Position numbers and translations under genes: made by a program
Part shown: piece after piece, positions 1 through 7,157 of the stretch
Position numbering within the stretch: position 1 is the first letter of the stretch
Layout: every line of letters starts with the position of its first letter
Assembly: GCA_964527995.1 (NCBI GenBank)
Contig: CAZGRP010000042.1
Location: forward strand, 1-35,396
Source of the DNA: CAZGRP01 sp964527995
GTDB lineage: Bacteria; Zhuqueibacterota; Zhuqueibacteria; Oceanimicrobiales; CAZGRP01
Length of the DNA: 35,396 bases
Direction of reading: 5' to 3'
The notes under the pieces: generated by a model
The model's input: the letters and a program-made list of their open reading frames with translations, nothing else
What the model was told of the DNA's origin: nothing
Database searches by the model: none

Positions 1-1
1 C

Positions 2-1180
2 TCACCTGGCTCCCAGCAGCAGCTCCATCAGTAGCTGATCCAGTCTCTCATAGGCCGGGGGGCGCTGGGCCATCACCTGGCGGTCGAAAGCCCGGTCGCG
101 CAGAAGACGGACACGGGTGGCGTCGTAGCCGCTGCTGACCCAACTCCAGGCTTCGGCGCCGGTGTCGCGCTGGCGGATCTCCTTCAGTAGTGCCTGGATC
201 TCGCCGTCTTCGTTGAAGCGCTGCACCTTGTCCTGCAGAATCTTATAGGTTCGCATGCAGCCGCGCGCAAACGCCCAGACGTCCTCCTCGTCGGCAGTGC
301 GATAGGCATGAGCGTCGAAGTGCTTCGGCCCGTCATAGCCATGGTCCTCGAGCAATTTGACCAGAAAGAACGCTCCCTTGATGCCCTCGGACCCAAATCG
401 GAGATCCTGGTCGAAGCGGCCGATCTTCTGTGCGTTGAGGTCGATGTGGAAGAGCTTGCCCGCTTCCAGCGCCTGAGCCACGGCGTGCGGGAAGCTCAGG
501 CCGGCCATGGTCTCATGCGCCACTTCGGGGTTCACCCCGAACATCTCCGGATGATCGAGCGTCTCGATGAAGGCAAGCATGGCGCCGGTGGTCGACAGGT
601 AGATGTCGCCCCGCGGTTCGTTGGGTTTTGCCTCGAGGGCGAATCGCAGGTTGTACCCCTGGTCGAGATTGTAGCTCATGAGGAAGTTCAGGGAGTCGCG
701 CAGCCACTTCAGCACCTCGACCGGGTCCTTGCCGACGTCGGTTTCGGTGCCTTCACGTCCGCCCCAGAAGACGTAGACCTGAGCGCCGAGCTCGGCCGCC
801 AGGTCGAGAGCGCGCATCGTCTTCTGCACCGCGTAGGCACGGACTTCCGGATCGAGGCTCGTAAAAGCGCCGTCGCGGAAAACGGGGTCGTAGAACAGAT
901 TTGCCGATGCCATTGGCACTACCAGCCCGTGCTCCGCCAGCGCCTTCTTGAAGCGACTGACGATCTTGTCGCGCTCCTGCGCGCTGGCATCGATCGGTAC
1001 CAGGTCGTTGTCGTGGAGGTTGACGCCATACGCTCCAAGCTCGCTCAGGCGAGCAACGATATACACCGGGTCCAAAGGCGGCCGGACCGGCTCCCCGAAT
1101 GGGTCACGCCCGACATTGCCGACCGTCCACAGACCGAAGCTGAACTTGTCTTCCCTGGTGGGTTCGTATGGATCTGGCAT
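2..1180 (-). CDS. xylA: Xylose isomerase (actinobacterial/class I type)
   Basis: Cytoplasmic isomerase converting D-xylose to D-xylulose (also glucose to fructose), 392 aa, a normal length for the class I family. The N-terminus (FSFGLWTVGNVGRDPFG) is typical of the actinobacterial-type enzymes. Catalytic and metal-binding residues are visible: His56 and Asp59 in NLHDND, the EAKPNEPRGD segment (Glu/Lys metal and substrate ligands), NPEVAHE (Glu, His), FHIDLNAQ (Asp pair) and the late Asp in HFDAH. An in-frame upstream ATG at 1258 exists, but the ATG at 1180 has a perfect AGGAGG about 8 nt before it and starts at the family N-terminus. The stop codon (positions 2-4) lies at the window edge, so any downstream xylose gene is not visible. 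It follows the DUF2207 gene by about 64 bp. Confidence 0.95.
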   Translation of the reverse strand: MPDPYEPTREDKFSFGLWTVGNVGRDPFGEPVRPPLDPVYIVARLSELGAYGVNLHDNDLVPIDASAQERDKIVSRFKKALAEHGLVVPMASANLFYDPVFRDGAFTSLDPEVRAYAVQKTMRALDLAAELGAQVYVFWGGREGTETDVGKDPVEVLKWLRDSLNFLMSYNLDQGYNLRFALEAKPNEPRGDIYLSTTGAMLAFIETLDHPEMFGVNPEVAHETMAGLSFPHAVAQALEAGKLFHIDLNAQKIGRFDQDLRFGSEGIKGAFFLVKLLEDHGYDGPKHFDAHAYRTADEEDVWAFARGCMRTYKILQDKVQRFNEDGEIQALLKEIRQRDTGAEAWSWVSSGYDATRVRLLRDRAFDRQVMAQRPPAYERLDQLLMELLLGAR

Positions 1181-1244
1181 GTGTCGTCCTCCTGTGCTTG
1201 TATCCCGTGTCGATCGCGCCAACTCCAATCCGAAGCAAGGTCGT

Positions 1245-3053
1245 TTAGCCGGCGCCACCGCCGGAACCTCCAGCCGCCCCGGCAGCCGCGCCGCTGGCCC
1301 CGCCTCCCACGCCGGCGGCTGAGCTCAGTGTCGACGAAGCAATCGTCGTCAGGGAGGCGACCGCAGCACCGACGCCGCCGCTGCTGGAGTAGAGGGCGGT
1401 GTTGTACCACGGCAGATAGGTGCCTGCCTGGTCTGCCGGCAACAATCCAGCAAACCGCTTGAGCGCTGAGACCGGCACGCCGAGCGCGACGGCGTAGACC
1501 AGGTAGGCACCCACCTGATCGAGCGGCATCGAGGCCAGTTGCTTCTTGTGATATTCAGCAAGGTAGCGCCGGAGTGCCCGCCAACGCCTGAGCCTTTGTC
1601 GCACCTCTGGAACCTTGCGGGCAATCACGATGGCCATGACCATCGCCGCAACACTGCTCAGGACGGCGACTCCGGCAACCGGTCCGAAAAGAACGACGGC
1701 GTAGATGCCGGCCGCGATCACAGGGAGCTGCAGGAGAGCGGCGCGGGTCGCCGCTCGAATGCTCTGCCGGTCGTAATACGGCTTGTCGCCCCAGAGGGCC
1801 TGCACCTTCCTCTTCCAGGACTGAAACCACTTTCTGACTTTGCTTCTGGCGCGCCGGATCTCCGCGAAGCTGATCCGGTCGCCGGTCGCCAGCTCGTCGA
1901 ACAAGAACTCCAGCAGATCCGCTTCGTAGTCGCGCAGTTCCTGTCGGCGTCCGCTCAAGGCCATGCGGTCGAGGTGCAGCACGAACTTTCTCTTCCGGCG
2001 GCTGAACAGGCCATGCCCCTCCCCCAGGCTCTCGTGGACCGTTAGAAAACCGCGCCGCGCCAGATCAAATAGAGTGGCTACCAGGGCGCCGGCATTCAGT
2101 TGCTTATTGTTGAAAAGGTAGTTGACGAGCGCCGGCGGCTCCTCAGGGAGATCGGAAGAATACTTCTGCTGAGGGCCGCTGGGGTGTGGCCGCTGGCGGC
2201 GGTAGAAGCCGAACCAGATCAACCACGGCAGGACTGTCAGGCCGACCACCACCGGGGCCAGATACGGCTTCAAAGCGGCACGACGTTCGAGTTTCCGGCG
2301 GGCTGCCTGCCGCCGGGCATTTGCCTCTGCGGCCAGTCGCGCCTCCTCCGCCAGCACTTCAGACAGTCGTGCCCGGTTGAAACGATTGCGTGCCTCCGGG
2401 AAGAGGGCAGGGGGATAAAGGACACGGCCCGCGAAAGAAGCCCGGCGTGGCAGGTTGTCGACCCACAGCCGGACGACGCCGTCTGGATCGATGGCTGCCT
2501 CGCCCCAGAGTGGCCCGTGGGCCCAGGCACGTACCGAATCCCGGGAAGTGGCAGAAGGCGGAATCACTCGGATCTCGACCCGACCGCTGGGCACTCGCCA
2601 GCCCCGGCCGACGAAGTTGAAATGCAGCTCGGCGACGTCGGGGTAGACTCGGACTACATCAAGGACCCGGTACTCGAGAGTGAAAGTGCGGGTTTCATTG
2701 CGGGCCGAGAAATGCCAGCGGATCTCCACCTTGCCGGGCTTTTGGGTCACCTGAAACGTGCCGGGCTCGCCCGAGTCGTCCTGGCGATAGGGGAGACCTG
2801 CTTCGAGCACATGAATATCGGAGAGCCCGCCCGTACCGGCCAACGACTGGTCATAGGTTGCGTAGGAAAAGCGGCCGCGGAACTGGTAGGTGCGGGTCTC
2901 CACGATCGTCATGCTGCCGTCGACATGGAGGTTGGCAACGATATCGACCCTGCTGATGCGGTAGCTCTTGGCCCACAGATGCTGCGGCACGATCCCTACC
3001 GCAAGGGCCAGGGAGAGCAAAGCTACCGCCCGCAAGTGCGCTGCCTTTGGCAT
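1245..3053 (-). CDS. DUF2207 domain membrane protein
   Basis: A 602-aa predicted exported/membrane protein of the DUF2207 (YciQ-like) family, whose function is unknown. It starts with a signal peptide (hydrophobic run in the first 25 residues ending near LWAKS), followed by the extracytoplasmic beta-rich DUF2207 domain (YRISRVDIVANLHVDGSMT). A transmembrane segment lies around residues 265-287, then a cytoplasmic region, then a second hydrophobic block with one or two helices around 440-480. The C-terminus is a Gly/Ala/Ser-rich tail, which is characteristic of this family. The start is supported by GAGGG about 7 nt upstream. It may be co-transcribed with the small gene upstream and xylA downstream, but spacers of 113 and 64 bp leave this open. 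Confidence 0.85.
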   Translation of the reverse strand: MPKAAHLRAVALLSLALAVGIVPQHLWAKSYRISRVDIVANLHVDGSMTIVETRTYQFRGRFSYATYDQSLAGTGGLSDIHVLEAGLPYRQDDSGEPGTFQVTQKPGKVEIRWHFSARNETRTFTLEYRVLDVVRVYPDVAELHFNFVGRGWRVPSGRVEIRVIPPSATSRDSVRAWAHGPLWGEAAIDPDGVVRLWVDNLPRRASFAGRVLYPPALFPEARNRFNRARLSEVLAEEARLAAEANARRQAARRKLERRAALKPYLAPVVVGLTVLPWLIWFGFYRRQRPHPSGPQQKYSSDLPEEPPALVNYLFNNKQLNAGALVATLFDLARRGFLTVHESLGEGHGLFSRRKRKFVLHLDRMALSGRRQELRDYEADLLEFLFDELATGDRISFAEIRRARSKVRKWFQSWKRKVQALWGDKPYYDRQSIRAATRAALLQLPVIAAGIYAVVLFGPVAGVAVLSSVAAMVMAIVIARKVPEVRQRLRRWRALRRYLAEYHKKQLASMPLDQVGAYLVYAVALGVPVSALKRFAGLLPADQAGTYLPWYNTALYSSSGGVGAAVASLTTIASSTLSSAAGVGGGASGAAAGAAGGSGGGAG

Positions 3054-3166
3054 CGTGCAACCCTCACTCTGTGGGTACGATCCGGTGGGGTGCTTCCATC
3101 TTACATGACCGATCTCGAAACGCTTCGGGTCAGGTCGATGGTGTTCGGTTTTGATTCAGCGTCAGG

Positions 3167-3532
3167 CTACTCCTGCTGCTGCGGTGCAGGCTGAAGTGCC
3201 GTTATCAGGGCTTTTCGAGTTTCCTCGTCGGGGACCTTCGCGAGGACTTCCTCCAGAGATGCGCCAGAGACCGCCCAGTTGTTCTTGCCGACCAGCTTGT
3301 CGAAAAACACGAAATATCCGTTGGGGCACTCATAGATGGTGACGGAGCGGTTGTCGCCGATCCATTGGAGGCGGGCGATTTCCTTGCCCTGGAAAGTGAC
3401 TTCACTCTTGCGACGCGCCAGGATGACGGTAACCTGCGCGAGGGCGTCGATGAAAACGCGGCCCTCGCTGGTCTCTGTGTTCGTTTCCAGGTCGAGGGAA
3501 ACCTGGCCTGCGTTCTTGGTTTTTTCAGCCAT
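3167..3532 (-). CDS. Small hypothetical protein
   Basis: A 121-aa cytoplasmic-looking protein that I do not recognise. The frame extends upstream to 3691, but the MAEKTKNAG start at 3532 is preferred because the upstream extension is Cys-rich and of a composition expected from noncoding DNA. The protein has no signal peptide or membrane helix. It carries a segment of alternating hydrophobic residues (VTVILARRKSEVTFQG, then SVTIYECPNGYFVFFD) suggesting a small beta-rich fold, and a Gln-rich C-terminus (PAPQQQE). It is divergent from the dehydrogenase gene at 3832, with about 300 bp between the two start codons. The Shine-Dalgarno is weak. Coding status rests on clean codon structure and the absence of a better frame; function unknown. 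Confidence 0.6.
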   Translation of the reverse strand: MAEKTKNAGQVSLDLETNTETSEGRVFIDALAQVTVILARRKSEVTFQGKEIARLQWIGDNRSVTIYECPNGYFVFFDKLVGKNNWAVSGASLEEVLAKVPDEETRKALITALQPAPQQQE

Positions 3533-3766
3533 CTTTGCCTGTAGGGAAAAATGGGATGATACGAGTGGACGCTGTTTGCTGAAGCGACAGCAAGTTAAAA
3601 AGTTTACCGGGCAAATGCAAGCCGTTGGCGGTACGGATTGGACGATTTGTGTGCCGGCGCGCGCATTGGTGCAGAAATCCGCGGCTGCCACGCTCGCCAG
3701 GCAGCCTGCCGGGACGGCCTGGGACTCCGGTCAGCCTAAAGCGACGGCCGCCGAGTGATTTTCCGT

Positions 3767-3795
3767 TTGTTTGAGCGGCGGATTTTGCCTATATT
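3767..3795 (+). promoter_or_regulatory. Sigma70-type promoter for the 3832 operon
   Basis: TTGTTT at 3767-3772 and TATATT at 3790-3795 are separated by 17 bp, about 35 nt before the start codon at 3832. The -10 box is strong for such GC-rich DNA. The remainder of the divergent region (3533-3766) shows no clear element that I can support. Confidence 0.55.
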
Positions 3796-3831
3796 CCGGG
3801 TCGGATCGCCACAAAACGAGAGGATGTGACC

Positions 3832-4707
3832 ATGACTGTTGGATTTGTCGGGCTGGGGATCATGGGACAGCCCATGGCCCTGAACCTGATCAAGGCGGGG
3901 TTTGAGCTGGTGGTTTGGAACCGCACGCCGGGCAAGACCGAGCCCCTGCGGCAGGCCGGCGCGGCGGTGGCGGATTCGCCGCGGGAGGTGGGGGAGAAGG
4001 CGGAGGTCACCATCACCATGGTGAACGACACCCCCGACGTCGAGCAGGTGCTGTTTGGCGACCGCGGCGTCGCCGGGGGTCTGAGCGCGGGCAAGGTCGT
4101 CATCGACATGAGCACCATCAGCCCGGAGGCGACCGAGGAGTTCGCTCGCCGTCTCGAGGCCGCCGGATGCGACATGCTCGATGCGCCGGTGTCCGGGGGG
4201 GATGTCGGCGCCCGCAACGCCACTCTCACCATCATGGTCGGTGGCAAAAGGGAAGTCTTCGACAACTGCCTGCCGATCTTCGAAGCGATGGGAAAGAACA
4301 TCGTCCACTGTGGCGGCCACGGCGACGGCCAGCGCGTCAAGATGATCAATCAGGTACTCTGTGGGCTGCACGCCGTGGCGGTCTCCGAGGCATTCACGCT
4401 GGCGGAGAAAATGGGTCTGGACTTGCCGACGGTGCACAGGGTCGTCTCCAGTGGTGCGGCGGGTTCCTGGGCGCTCGACAACTACGGCCCGCGCATCCTG
4501 CGGGGCGACCTGAATCCAGGGTTCAAGTTGCACATGCAGCAGAAAGACCTGCGGATCGCCCACGAGATCGCCGGCAGGTACGGTGATCTGTTCCCGGGCA
4601 CAGAGCTGGCTTACCGCCTGTTTACCGAGGCCAAGGAGATGACCCTGGCTGAACTCGGCTCCCATGCCCTGATCGAGCTGTACCGCCGCCGCGCCGGTGG
4701 GGAGTAG
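3832..4707 (+). CDS. Beta-hydroxyacid dehydrogenase (GarR/3-hydroxyisobutyrate dehydrogenase family)
   Basis: A 291-aa NAD(P)-dependent dehydrogenase of the 6-phosphogluconate dehydrogenase-like superfamily. Family members reduce tartronate semialdehyde, oxidise 3-hydroxyisobutyrate, or reduce succinic/glyoxylic semialdehydes; the substrate cannot be assigned here. Visible motifs are the N-terminal dinucleotide-binding GFVGLGIMGQPMALNL, the substrate-binding DAPVSGGDVGARNATLTIMVGG, the catalytic-Lys region GQRVKMINQVL, and the C-terminal FKLHMQQKDLRIA helix. The ATG at 3832 is chosen over the in-frame GTG at 3826 because GAGAGG sits 8 nt before it. It is the first gene of a tight plus-strand unit; the next start lies 9 bp past the stop. 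Confidence 0.9.
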   Translation: MTVGFVGLGIMGQPMALNLIKAGFELVVWNRTPGKTEPLRQAGAAVADSPREVGEKAEVTITMVNDTPDVEQVLFGDRGVAGGLSAGKVVIDMSTISPEATEEFARRLEAAGCDMLDAPVSGGDVGARNATLTIMVGGKREVFDNCLPIFEAMGKNIVHCGGHGDGQRVKMINQVLCGLHAVAVSEAFTLAEKMGLDLPTVHRVVSSGAAGSWALDNYGPRILRGDLNPGFKLHMQQKDLRIAHEIAGRYGDLFPGTELAYRLFTEAKEMTLAELGSHALIELYRRRAGGE

Positions 4708-4716
4708 GTTCCGCCT

Positions 4717-5175
4717 ATGTCACGCTGCGTCTGTCCGCGGATCGTCGAGTCCGAGTGGCAAGACTGCGAGCACGTCTGGAACAAGACGTTCTTCAGGCTC
4801 CCCAGCCCGCGGTTCTTTTCCATCCCGGTCCATCTCGGCAGCGATCTCGGCAACGTGGTCAATCTGGCGCGTGCTGCCGGCTATGACATCGTGGAGTCGC
4901 CCCGCATGCTGCTTTCGCGCTATGCTATGTTTCGCGGCGAGCTGCTGGTCGAGGTCGTGGATGGGGAAGGAGGTCATCCGGCTGTCAGACGCTTTCGCGG
5001 GACACGCCTCTACAGTCAGATCTACGAAGGCCACTGGCGGAGTCTCGGCTCCGGCGTGCGCCGTCTGGTGGCCAGCGTCGGCAGGCGGCCGCGTCACATC
5101 TACTTCTGGTACGTCACCTGCCCGTTGTGCGCTGAGGAGCGTGGCTACAAGACCGTGATTCTGGCGGAGCTTTGA
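4717..5175 (+). CDS. Hypothetical protein with C-terminal CxxC
   Basis: A 152-aa protein that I do not recognise. It has Cys residues at the extreme N-terminus (SRCVC), another near residue 17, and a CPLC motif near residue 135 close to the C-terminus, which could bind metal or act in thiol chemistry. It has no signal peptide or clear membrane helix. The central part (IPVHLGSDLGNVVNLARAAGYDI) looks like an alpha/beta fold. It lies 9 bp after the dehydrogenase gene and its stop overlaps the region of the next start, so it is very probably co-translated with the following Cys-rich membrane protein. The link to the disulfide reductase downstream suggests redox or metal handling, which is inference only. 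Confidence 0.7.
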   Translation: MSRCVCPRIVESEWQDCEHVWNKTFFRLPSPRFFSIPVHLGSDLGNVVNLARAAGYDIVESPRMLLSRYAMFRGELLVEVVDGEGGHPAVRRFRGTRLYSQIYEGHWRSLGSGVRRLVASVGRRPRHIYFWYVTCPLCAEERGYKTVILAEL

Positions 5176-5177
5176 CG

Positions 5178-5579
5178 TTGGCGTTCAGAGAGATAGAGAT
5201 CGCCAGACTGTTCGTGGATGCCGTGCGCCACCGCTGGCTGGCATTGCTGGCGGTGTTTGCATTCGCTGCGGTGGCCATCGCGCCGCTCTGCGGCGCTTTC
5301 TTTCGCTGCGGCTGCACCTACCTTTGGGCCGGCGGCGATGCTGCCTGCAACATCAACAATCCGGCTCCGCCGTACTGCCCCTGGTGTGTTCTGGGTACGC
5401 CGCTGGTGGCAGCAGTGTCGATCTTGTTGTTCCTGGGCGCGGAGACGGCTCTCGCCGGCTGGACCGTGCATCGCGGCTGGAATGGCTGGCGTTTTCTCGT
5501 CACGGGCCTGGCGCTTTTCTTCGTCCTGTCGCTCATCGGCTGGAGAGTGGCCAAATGGCTGACCGGTTACCCGTTGTGA
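5178..5579 (+). CDS. Small Cys-rich membrane protein
   Basis: A membrane protein of about 133 aa with three predicted hydrophobic helices (ALLAVFAFAAVAIAPL; TPLVAAVSILLFLGAET; FLVTGLALFFVLSLIGW). Between helices one and two is a Cys-rich loop holding CGC, then AACNINNP, then CPWC: an unusual density of thiols with a thioredoxin-like CxxC spacing. Two TTG starts are possible: 5172, overlapping the upstream stop, and 5178. I choose 5178 because GGAG at 5165-5168 is then 9 nt away. The 3' end overlaps the next gene by 25 bp, indicating translational coupling to the flavoprotein. Family not recognised; a membrane thiol/redox partner of the downstream enzyme is an inference. Confidence 0.7.
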   Translation: MAFREIEIARLFVDAVRHRWLALLAVFAFAAVAIAPLCGAFFRCGCTYLWAGGDAACNINNPAPPYCPWCVLGTPLVAAVSILLFLGAETALAGWTVHRGWNGWRFLVTGLALFFVLSLIGWRVAKWLTGYPL

Positions 5580-6964
5580 ACTTTTCCCGAACTCGTCCTA
5601 CTCGGGTTGTCGTCGTCGGCGGGTCGGCCGCCGGCATGAGCGCTGCCAGCAAGGCCAAGCGGGTCGATCCCTCTCTGGACGTTCTGGTGGTCGAGCGCAG
5701 TCCTCATGTCGCCTACAGCGCCTGCGGCATTCCCCACCTTGTTGCGGGCGTGGTGGACGACCCGGCGAAGCTGCAAGTGATGACGGCCCAGGGCTTCCGC
5801 GATCAGCGCGGCATCGAAGTACGCACATTCACCGAAGTCGAAGATGTCGACGTGCGCAAAAAGCGCCTCTTTCTCCACGACCTTGTCTCCGGTAGCCGCC
5901 ACGAGGAGCCCTACGATCGGTTGGTGCTGGCAGTCGGCGCCCGGCCTGTTCGTCCACCCATCCCAGGAATGGAGTGGCAGGGCGTCTTCACGCTGCAGAC
6001 CCTCGAGGATGGCATTCGCCTGCGGAACTTCATCGACAGTCGCCGGCCTCGGGAGGCGGTGATTGTCGGCGGCGGCTACATCGCCGTGGAGATGGCCGAG
6101 GCATTCCGCCTCCGTGACCTGGCAGTGACCGTAGTCGAACAGCGGGATCGTGTTCTGCCGGGATATGAGCCGGAGATTGCCGACGCCGTGGCCGAAACGC
6201 TCGAGAAGCATGGCGTGCGCCTTCACCTGCGTGAAACGGTGCAGCGAATTGAGGCGGAGGCTGCCGGGCCAGAGGCCCGCGTCGAGCTGGCCGGGTCCAG
6301 GCAGCGGCTTGGCGCCGATCTGGTTTTGGTGGCCGCCGGTGTCGAGCCCGAAACCGGCCTGGCTGTTCGGGCCAGGGTTCGCCTGGGGCCGACCGCTGCC
6401 GTTCACACCGACTGGAAGATGCGCACGAGTCAGGCCGGGATTTATGCGGCGGGGGATTGTGTCGAGTCGCGGCACCTGGTCTCCGGGCAGCCCGTGTATG
6501 TGCCGCTGGGGACGACGGCGAACAAGCAGGGACGGGTCGCCGGCGATGCACTGGCAGGCGGTCGGTCGACTTTCCGCGGTGTGGTCGGGACGGCGATCTT
6601 CGCGGCGTTCGGCCTCGAGGTGGCTCGCACCGGATTGAACATGCAGGAAGCTGAAGGGGCCCGCTTTCGGCCGATCAAGACGGTTGTGCAAGCCCCTGCC
6701 AAGGCGACCTACTTCCCGGGCAGCGGTCGCATGACCGTCGTGCTGATCAGCGACCGGACGTCGCGCCGGCTGCTCGGGGCACAGCTCATGGGCCCCCAGG
6801 GCGCCGGCAAGCGGATCGATGTCTTCGCCGCTGCCCTGCACAATCGCTGCAGGCTCGACGACCTTGCCCATCTCGACCTGGCCTACGCGCCGCCCGTCGC
6901 ACCGGTGTGGGATCCGATTCTGGTGGCTGCAAACGTGGCGGCCAAGCAGGCGGACCACTCCTGA
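5555..6964 (+). CDS. CoA-disulfide reductase-like FAD/NAD(P) oxidoreductase
   Basis: A 469-aa class of pyridine-nucleotide disulfide oxidoreductase that uses a single active-site Cys: CoA-disulfide reductase, NADH oxidase or NAD(P)H:sulfur/polysulfide reductase. The FAD motif VVVVGGSAAGMSA is at residues 18-30. The single redox Cys is Cys57 in YSACGIPH, the family position. The NAD-binding motif VIVGGGYIAVEMAE is near the middle, and the second FAD motif GIYAAGDCVE and the C-terminal dimerisation domain (GTAIFAAFGLEVARTG) follow. The frame is open upstream, but ATG 5555 is preceded by GGAG and gives the expected N-terminus. It overlaps the Cys-rich membrane gene by 25 bp. Which disulfide or sulfur substrate it reduces is not determinable. 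Confidence 0.88.
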   Translation: MADRLPVVNFSRTRPTRVVVVGGSAAGMSAASKAKRVDPSLDVLVVERSPHVAYSACGIPHLVAGVVDDPAKLQVMTAQGFRDQRGIEVRTFTEVEDVDVRKKRLFLHDLVSGSRHEEPYDRLVLAVGARPVRPPIPGMEWQGVFTLQTLEDGIRLRNFIDSRRPREAVIVGGGYIAVEMAEAFRLRDLAVTVVEQRDRVLPGYEPEIADAVAETLEKHGVRLHLRETVQRIEAEAAGPEARVELAGSRQRLGADLVLVAAGVEPETGLAVRARVRLGPTAAVHTDWKMRTSQAGIYAAGDCVESRHLVSGQPVYVPLGTTANKQGRVAGDALAGGRSTFRGVVGTAIFAAFGLEVARTGLNMQEAEGARFRPIKTVVQAPAKATYFPGSGRMTVVLISDRTSRRLLGAQLMGPQGAGKRIDVFAAALHNRCRLDDLAHLDLAYAPPVAPVWDPILVAANVAAKQADHS

Positions 6965-7157
6965 CGCCACAGGCCGAAGACGGAATACGAAGGCCTACCC
7001 CCCAGAGAGATCTCTGCACGAGAGAGTTTGTGTGATTCAGGTGTCTTTCCGGGCAGGCTTCTGTGGAAGAAATGATTGGTCGAGGATGTCATACCCGGGC
7101 CGGAACGAGACGGGGAGCTGTGGCCGGGCGGGGATTCGTTGCGGCAGGCGGGATGTC

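Noticed and set aside
308..1462. Plus-strand frame of 384 residues across xylA
   Set aside because: Antisense to xylose isomerase, which has all metal ligands and a perfect ribosome binding site.
7004..7013. AGAGATCTCT palindrome between the convergent flavoprotein and kinase genes
   Set aside because: A short perfect palindrome without a T-tract or loop; not a terminator, and short palindromes of this size are common.
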